Shown here in pieces: positions 5,416-10,048 of a stretch of 10,048 nucleotides of DNA (positions are counted from its first letter, which is position 1; each line of letters begins with the position of its first letter). Made by a program: the position numbers and the translations under genes. The stretch comes from Nitratiruptor sp. Its GTDB lineage: Bacteria > Campylobacterota > Campylobacteria > Campylobacterales > Nitratiruptoraceae. Where the stretch lies: contig WGAX01000078.1 of NCBI GenBank assembly GCA_015494595.1, positions 1 through 10,048 on the forward strand. The letters run 5' to 3'. The notes beneath the pieces were generated by a model that saw only the letters and a list, made by a program, of their open reading frames with translations, ran no database searches and was not told the DNA's origin.

Positions 5416-7011
5416 ATGGAGCAGGTCTGGATCATTCTTGGGGCAATATTTATAGCAAGTGTACTGAATATCATTTTAAGAAGATATGATTTTCCTACAG
5501 CCATTGGTTATATTTTTACCGGTATGATTGTAGCTGAATTTTTCCATCTTAATGTACACAACTCTACTATTTTAGACAATATCTCAGAGTTTGGCATTGT
5601 ACTTTTAATGTTTACCATTGGACTTGAGTTCTCTTTTCAAGATTTAAAAGTGATGAAAAAAGAGGTGTTTGTATATGGACTTTTACAAGTGGGCATTACT
5701 GGAGTTTTTTTTGCTCTCTTAGCCAGTTTACTGGGCTTTTACTTGAAATCTGCCATTATTATAGGGTTTGCGTTAGCACTCTCTTCTACTGCTATTGTAC
5801 TAAAAATTCTCAATGAAAATGGTGATATTCACTCTCTGTATGGGAGAAAAGTACTCGGAATTTTACTCTTTCAAGATTTAGCAGTTATTCCTCTTTTGCT
5901 TATTATTGAAATCTTTACTAAAAATGTAACTCCCAGCTCAATTTTTATCCAGACACTTGTGAATATAATCCTCTTTTTTGCCCTTTTACTTCTTTTGGGA
6001 AAATTTGTCATAGATCGATTCTTACGCTATGCAATCAATACCAAAAACCAAGAGATCTTTTTGCTAGCCACATTCTTTGTTATTTTTCTAAGCGCTGAGC
6101 TTTCTCACTTTTTGGGCTTTTCCTACTCTCTTGGAGCATTTTTTGCGGGAATGCTACTTGCAGAATCGCACTACAAATATCAAGTGGAAGCCGATTTAGC
6201 GCCATTTCGCGATCTGCTACTTGGAATCTTTTTCTTCTCTGTTGGCAACCGTATCAATTTAGAAAGCGTCATAGAGCACTTAGGCACTATTTTTGCACTC
6301 GTTTTTGCAATTATGCTTATAAAAGCTATCATACTCTATTTTATTTTGTGCTGGAGCGAGCAAAAACGAACAGCATTTAAAACAGCCCTCTCCCTTAGCC
6401 AGATTGGTGAATTTGCACTGGCAATATTTGTACTTGCTAGTGCAAACCATCTCATATCTGATACAACTGCACAAATCCTCTCTTCTGTGGTTATTCTCTC
6501 AATGATTGCTACTCCGTTTATTCTTAAAAATTTAAAGAGCATTGCAGATAAACTCTTCAAAGAGCCGATACGAGAGCTTAAAATTGAGTCTGCTGGCTTT
6601 TACAATCATATCATTGTATGCGGATATGGCCCCCTTGGCAAAGATATTTGTTGTGATTTACGAAAGAGAGGATTTGATTATGTAGTGATTGAGCACGATC
6701 TTTTGCTGTATGAAGAGGGAGTAGCGAATAATGAGCCAATATTTTTTGGTAATGCAGCACAAAGAATAGTCCTTGAGAGTTTAGATCTCAAAAATGCGTG
6801 TGCAGTTGTTATCACTTTTCATAACCTAGAAAAAATCCGTCTTGTTACACAATCTGTGCGAGATTTAGCTCCAAAAGCACATATTGTAGCACGCGTAAGA
6901 GATGAAAAAGAGGCAGATGCCCTACAAAGTATGGAAATCTCCAGCCTCATTATCACCACTCAAACGCTCTCTAAAGAGATGATTAGGGAGCTTCTGTATT
7001 GCAAAATCTAA
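5416..7011 (+). CDS. Kef-type cation/proton antiporter (CPA2) with C-terminal RCK (TrkA-N) domain
   Basis: An inner-membrane antiporter, most likely moving K+ outward in exchange for protons. Of 531 residues, about 1-370 form the multi-helix transport domain. Landmarks: DFPTAIGYIFTGM (25-37), ALSSTAIVLKIL (121-132), LFQDLAVIPLL (151-161) with the Kef-type Q153-D154, a loop VEADLAPF (257-264) like the acidic regulatory loop of KefC, FSVGNRI (274-280), and SLSQIGEFALAIF (326-338). A linker (371-396) leads to a soluble RCK-N domain: HIIVCGYGPLGKDI (398-411) carries the GxGxxG nucleotide-binding turn and E426 ends the second strand, suggesting NAD(H) binding. There is no C-terminal TrkA-C domain. 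Whether K+, Na+ or another ion is moved is not proven by sequence, so no kefB/kefC symbol is assigned. GAGG (5410-5413) lies only two bases before the ATG. The stop overlaps the stop of the convergent PBP gene. Confidence 0.92.
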   Translation: MEQVWIILGAIFIASVLNIILRRYDFPTAIGYIFTGMIVAEFFHLNVHNSTILDNISEFGIVLLMFTIGLEFSFQDLKVMKKEVFVYGLLQVGITGVFFALLASLLGFYLKSAIIIGFALALSSTAIVLKILNENGDIHSLYGRKVLGILLFQDLAVIPLLLIIEIFTKNVTPSSIFIQTLVNIILFFALLLLLGKFVIDRFLRYAINTKNQEIFLLATFFVIFLSAELSHFLGFSYSLGAFFAGMLLAESHYKYQVEADLAPFRDLLLGIFFFSVGNRINLESVIEHLGTIFALVFAIMLIKAIILYFILCWSEQKRTAFKTALSLSQIGEFALAIFVLASANHLISDTTAQILSSVVILSMIATPFILKNLKSIADKLFKEPIRELKIESAGFYNHIIVCGYGPLGKDICCDLRKRGFDYVVIEHDLLLYEEGVANNEPIFFGNAAQRIVLESLDLKNACAVVITFHNLEKIRLVTQSVRDLAPKAHIVARVRDEKEADALQSMEISSLIITTQTLSKEMIRELLYCKI

Positions 7012-8951
7012 AAGAGTAGCTCCTCCTCACTCTCCTTGGGCTCCTCTGCTTTGGTGGGTCTGGATATATCGGTAAAGTAGTAACGCTTGCCACCAATAAC
7101 TAAACTATATACCCCCTTTGGTACATCAAATTTTCGTTTAAGCTCTGGATGCAATCTATAGACTCTTTTAATAAAAGCCCCTACCACAGGTGCTGCTGCT
7201 TTGCCTCCAGCCTCTTTGTGCAAAGGAGTATTGTCATCTTGTCCAAACCACACAACTGTTTCAATATCTGGCGTAAAACCGCAAAACCAGGCATCTACAT
7301 AGCGGTTTGTTGTACCTGTTTTTCCCGCAACCTCAATCCCTTTTACTTTTGCTCTTCTACCTGTTCCCTCTTGTACCACACCGCGCAGCATATCAATCAT
7401 CAAAAAAGCCTGCTTGGGCTCTACGAGCTGTTTTGATTGAGGAGAAGAGGCTAAAATCACCTCTTTACCTTTTTGGATTTTGCTCACCAAATAGGGCTCT
7501 ACAAGCTTACCATAGGTAGGAAACATCGTATAGTGTTTAGCTAAAGCCAAAGGGGAGAGGGTAACAGAGCCTAAAGCCAAAGAGAGGTCTTTTGGCAAAT
7601 TACTAAAGGAGAGTTTTTGCAGCTCCTCATAAACTCTTTCTAAACCAATCTCTTCCACTAAATTAATTGTAGCCAAATTGCGCGAATGAATAAGGGCATC
7701 TTTGAGGGTTATAAGCCCCTCAAAATTCTTCTCATAATTTTTTGGCTGCCAAACTTTTGTACTATTTCCTTCCTTAAATTGATAACTTCTTGCCACATCA
7801 GCAATTTTGCTCATCTGTGAATAGCCAAGATTGAGTGCAATTTGGTAGATAAAGGGCTTAAAAGCACTGCCTGGCTGGCGTTTGGCCTGGGTAGCTCTGT
7901 TAAAGACGCTTTTTTTGTAATCAACCCCTCCCACAAGTGCCAAAATCTCTCCGCTTTGAGGACGCAATACTACCATAGCGCCATTGAGATTGGTATAGTT
8001 ATAATCTGGTGAGCGCTTAATAATATTCTTATATCCTTTTATAAGCTCCTCTTTGGCCATCTTTTGCATCTGCAAATCGATGGTAGTATAAATATGATAG
8101 CCTCCTGTGCGAAAATCTGGTAAACTTTTGCTATATTGTCGTATCACCTCATCTACAACATAGGGAGCTCTATTGGCACTTAAAGAGTCATCATACACTT
8201 TTGGCTGCTCATTAATGGCTTCGCTAAAGCTCTGCTCATCAATCCATCCAAGCTCATACATCCTATTAATAACGCGATCTGCTCTTTTTATTGACTCTTC
8301 GTAATTTTTGGTAGGATCGTAAAAGCTAGGAGCTCTTGGCAGCCCCACAAGCATAGCGATCTCTTTGAGAGTAAGATTTTGTAAAGGTTTATGAAAATAG
8401 CCTTGTGCTGCTGTTTTAATACCATAGTAGCCATGCCCAAAATAGACCTGATTGAGATAGCGCTCCAAAATCTGCTCTTTGGTAAGCCTTCTTTCAATAT
8501 AAAGGGCTATAAGCATCTCATTAATTTTTCTCTTAATCTTCTTTTCTCGTGAAAGCACCATTGTTTTAACAAGCTGTTGCGTAAGTGTACTGGCGCCCTC
8601 TACAAACTTTCTTGCTTTTATATCTTTAATAACTGCTCGCATAATCGCATCGATATTGATACCTTTATGCTCAAAAAATTTGGTATCTTCAATCGCTAAA
8701 AGCGCCTCAATCACACGGGGAGGAATATCTTCATACTTTACATATTCACGATTCTCTTTATCAAAGATATTGGCTATAAGCTCACTGTTTCGATCATAGA
8801 TTTTAGTAGTCAGTTTAGGAGTATACTCAATAATTTTTTGTGCTTTTGGCGCTAAAGCAGAGTATAGAGTACTAAGATAGTAGACACCATAAGCTGCTAC
8901 AAGAACAGTAACAACAATGAAAAGATTTAAAAAAAATTTTATAACTCTCAT
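7008..8951 (-). CDS. pbpA: class A penicillin-binding protein (PBP1A-type peptidoglycan polymerase)
   Basis: A bifunctional murein synthase that polymerises glycan strands from lipid II and cross-links them in the periplasm, anchored by one N-terminal membrane helix (about 5-27). Glycosyltransferase (GT51) motifs: IEDTKFFEHKGI (87-98) with catalytic E88, EGASTLTQQLVK (118-129), RKINEMLIALYIER (141-154) and ILERYLNQVYFGHG (161-174). Transpeptidase motifs: RQPGSAFKPF (358-367) with the SxxK serine S362 and K365, SRN (423-425) and GKTGTTN (543-549). At 647 residues it is compact: E. coli PBP1A is about 850 residues because of an extra inserted domain, absent here. It ends in a short acidic tail (about 633-647). 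The start overlaps the stop of the ABC ATPase gene as ATGA (8951-8948), so it is translated from the bioF-ABC transcript. The pbpA symbol follows Campylobacter usage; mrcA/ponA are equivalents. Confidence 0.95.
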   Translation of the reverse strand: MRVIKFFLNLFIVVTVLVAAYGVYYLSTLYSALAPKAQKIIEYTPKLTTKIYDRNSELIANIFDKENREYVKYEDIPPRVIEALLAIEDTKFFEHKGINIDAIMRAVIKDIKARKFVEGASTLTQQLVKTMVLSREKKIKRKINEMLIALYIERRLTKEQILERYLNQVYFGHGYYGIKTAAQGYFHKPLQNLTLKEIAMLVGLPRAPSFYDPTKNYEESIKRADRVINRMYELGWIDEQSFSEAINEQPKVYDDSLSANRAPYVVDEVIRQYSKSLPDFRTGGYHIYTTIDLQMQKMAKEELIKGYKNIIKRSPDYNYTNLNGAMVVLRPQSGEILALVGGVDYKKSVFNRATQAKRQPGSAFKPFIYQIALNLGYSQMSKIADVARSYQFKEGNSTKVWQPKNYEKNFEGLITLKDALIHSRNLATINLVEEIGLERVYEELQKLSFSNLPKDLSLALGSVTLSPLALAKHYTMFPTYGKLVEPYLVSKIQKGKEVILASSPQSKQLVEPKQAFLMIDMLRGVVQEGTGRRAKVKGIEVAGKTGTTNRYVDAWFCGFTPDIETVVWFGQDDNTPLHKEAGGKAAAPVVGAFIKRVYRLHPELKRKFDVPKGVYSLVIGGKRYYFTDISRPTKAEEPKESEEELLF

Positions 8952-9637
8952 TTTCTAAACTCTCTTTGTGCAAAGTTTGCTGCAATCAACTCTTTTGTAT
9001 ATGGCTCTCTTGGTGATTGTATAATATGCTTTGCTTCACCTTGCTCTACTATTGTACCATCTTTAATGACTGCCAATTTTTTGCACACCTTTGCTGCACT
9101 ATCTATCTCATGGGTAACAAAGAGCATCAAAAAGCCGAGCTCTTTTTGCAAATCCAAAAGAAGATCTAAAATAGCCTCTTTGAGCTTTGGATCCAACGCA
9201 GTCGTTGGCTCATCAAGAAGCAGCAGTTTTGGCTTATGCGCCAAAGCCATGGCAATCACTACTCTTTGTAGTTGTCCACCGCTTAGCTGTGGTGGATAGC
9301 GCTCCAAAAACTCCCCCTCAAGCCCTACAAGCTCAAGCAGCTCTTGCGCCTCTTTTAAAGATACGAAAAACTGATGCTTGATTTTTGTCAGGGGACTAAG
9401 AGCAGTAAAGGGGTTTTGCGGCACCAAAGAGATGGTTTTGCCTCGAATAAGAGTATACTCCCATTTGTAATCGAGCTCTTTAAAAAACCCTTTTGGCAGC
9501 AGATCCAAAAGAGCCTTAAGTGTTAAACTTTTACCGCTTCCACTCTGTCCCACAAGGGCTAAAGAGGAGTCAATCTGCAAAGCAATATCTACAAAAACTC
9601 TTTGCTCATTATAGATTTTAAGCTTGCACCAAAACAT
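8948..9637 (-). CDS. ABC transporter ATP-binding protein, oligopeptide/nickel (DppD/NikD) type
   Basis: A 229-residue complete nucleotide-binding domain. Walker A GQSGSGKS (30-37), Q-loop VPQNPFTALSP (72-82), signature LSGGQLQR (118-125), Walker B LLLLDEP (138-144), D-loop ALD (147-149) and switch H176 (VTHE) are all intact, so it should hydrolyse ATP. The ending SPREPYTKELIAA (208-220) resembles the start of the oligopeptide/nickel C-terminal motif (HPYT-x-x-L), but the rest of that extension is missing, making it NikD-sized or shorter. The substrate cannot be told. No permease or substrate-binding gene is in the window. An alternative TTG start at 9640 adds one residue; ATG at 9637 is preferred, with GGAG (9648-9645) seven bases upstream. 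The gene begins inside the 3' end of bioF (20-base overlap) and its stop overlaps the PBP start, so all three are one coupled unit. Confidence 0.88.
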   Translation of the reverse strand: MFWCKLKIYNEQRVFVDIALQIDSSLALVGQSGSGKSLTLKALLDLLPKGFFKELDYKWEYTLIRGKTISLVPQNPFTALSPLTKIKHQFFVSLKEAQELLELVGLEGEFLERYPPQLSGGQLQRVVIAMALAHKPKLLLLDEPTTALDPKLKEAILDLLLDLQKELGFLMLFVTHEIDSAAKVCKKLAVIKDGTIVEQGEAKHIIQSPREPYTKELIAANFAQREFRK

Positions 9638-10048
9638 CAATACGCTCCAAAAGATGCCTCAAATCCCCACTACTCTCCCCAAGCCTAGCAATAATACGAA
9701 GTATCGGCTTTGGCACTGTTGGAGGCCTAATAGCCCCTACCAAAAAGCCCTCTTGTAAGAGTCTTTTTTGCACAGCCAACACATCTTTTACTTCAATATC
9801 CACAATGAGGCTTTGAGTATCCAAGCCAAAGGATCGAATAATCTCTTCTCTTTTTTTAATCTCTTTTTTTAAAAAAGAGAGATTTTTTTGTATATACAAA
9901 AAGCCCTCCATTGCCAACGCCACATCCATCAATGAAAGGGCAGTCGTGTAGATGATACTTTTTGCCCTATTTTGCAAAAAGTGAATAATCTCTTTGCTTG
10001 CTAAAATATAGGCCCCATAGCTACCAATCGCTTTGCCAAGTGTGCCCA
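9618..10048 (-). CDS. bioF: 8-amino-7-oxononanoate synthase, C-terminal part
   Basis: The PLP enzyme that condenses pimeloyl-ACP (or -CoA) with alanine in the first ring-building step of biotin synthesis. The reading frame is open to the right edge; the visible 142 residues start GTLGKAIGSYGAYI, where the lysine (codon 10034-10032) is the Schiff-base lysine typical of the alpha-oxoamine synthase family. Then follow the SIIYTTALS segment (beginning about 29 residues further on), a charged helix KKEIKKREEIIRS, and the C-terminal AIRPPTVPKPILRI motif that binds substrate carboxylate in BioF. The spacing and end fit BioF best; glycine C-acetyltransferase (Kbl) or another family member is the alternative, as the N-terminal half is missing. 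A TTG at 9977 is not the real start. The gene contains a 13-bp tandem repeat (9847-9872) and overlaps the downstream ABC ATPase start. Confidence 0.88.
   Translation of the reverse strand, partial: GTLGKAIGSYGAYILASKEIIHFLQNRAKSIIYTTALSLMDVALAMEGFLYIQKNLSFLKKEIKKREEIIRSFGLDTQSLIVDIEVKDVLAVQKRLLQEGFLVGAIRPPTVPKPILRIIARLGESSGDLRHLLERIDVLVQA
9847..9872. repeat. perfect 13-bp tandem duplication within bioF
   Basis: The unit TCTCTTTTTTTAA occurs twice in direct succession (9847-9859 and 9860-9872). On the coding strand each copy holds an A7 run, and a third A7 run lies just upstream of them. It encodes the lysine-rich surface helix of BioF. Because 13 is not a multiple of three, gain or loss of one unit, or slippage by one base in a run, would shift the frame. 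Confidence 0.8.
9885..9902. repeat. 18-bp perfect palindrome within bioF
   Basis: TTTTTGTATATACAAAAA is its own reverse complement. It encodes part of the FLYIQK stretch of BioF and follows the tandem repeat by 12 bases. It is AT-only except for the central G and C, so it may be chance in AT-rich coding sequence. Confidence 0.6.

Noticed and set aside
9858..9890. Hairpin followed by seven Ts on the plus strand, resembling an intrinsic terminator
   Set aside because: The stem is nearly all A-T, contains a wobble, lies antisense inside bioF, and there is no plus-strand gene nearby to terminate; lysine-rich coding explains the runs.

Overview
The window looks like chromosome from a member of the Campylobacterota (Epsilonproteobacteria), probably one of the free-living or vent-associated lineages (Nitratiruptor, Sulfurimonas and Nautilia types are candidates; the genus cannot be fixed from this sequence). 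Reasons: moderately AT-rich, very tightly packed genes with ATGA overlaps; promoters that are an extended -10 (TGnTATAAT) with no recognisable -35; and a type I glutamine synthetase whose adenylylation tyrosine is Phe, as I recall being reported for Helicobacter pylori. It reads as core chromosome: no tRNA, rRNA, CRISPR, insertion sequence or phage gene was seen, and no gene-free stretch exceeds about 75 bases.

Layout. (1) Bases 1-1158, minus strand: an overlapping three-gene unit of a small ankyrin-repeat protein, a Uma2-family (PD-(D/E)XK-like) protein, and the N-terminus of a U32-family protein that runs off the left edge. (2) Bases 1171-1195: two face-to-face extended -10 elements form a compact divergent promoter serving that unit and a rightward PHP-type histidinol-phosphatase. 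(3) Bases 2047-4478, plus strand: glnA (glutamine synthetase) with its own promoter, an intrinsic terminator-like hairpin, then glsA (glutaminase), so the enzymes making and destroying glutamine are adjacent. (4) Bases 4467-5351, minus strand: a BON-LysM protein resembling the E. coli K+-binding protein Kbp, preceded in its operon by a YidB-family gene. (5) Bases 5365-5391: a second symmetric divergent promoter region, with a Kef-like K+/H+ antiporter on its right. (6) Bases 7008-10048, minus strand: bioF (C-terminal part), an oligopeptide/nickel-type ABC ATPase and a class A penicillin-binding protein, all overlapping.

Functionally the window covers biotin synthesis, peptidoglycan polymerisation, glutamine metabolism, histidine synthesis and probably K+ homeostasis. 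No clearly new system is visible. The most useful leads are the putative K+ module (Kbp-like/YidB facing a Kef-like antiporter), the Phe substitution in GlnA beside a glutaminase, the two symmetric divergent promoters, the orphan ABC ATPase between bioF and the PBP gene, and a frame-shifting 13-bp tandem repeat inside bioF. Two convergent gene pairs (glsA/kbp-like and antiporter/PBP) overlap at their 3' ends with no convincing terminator.
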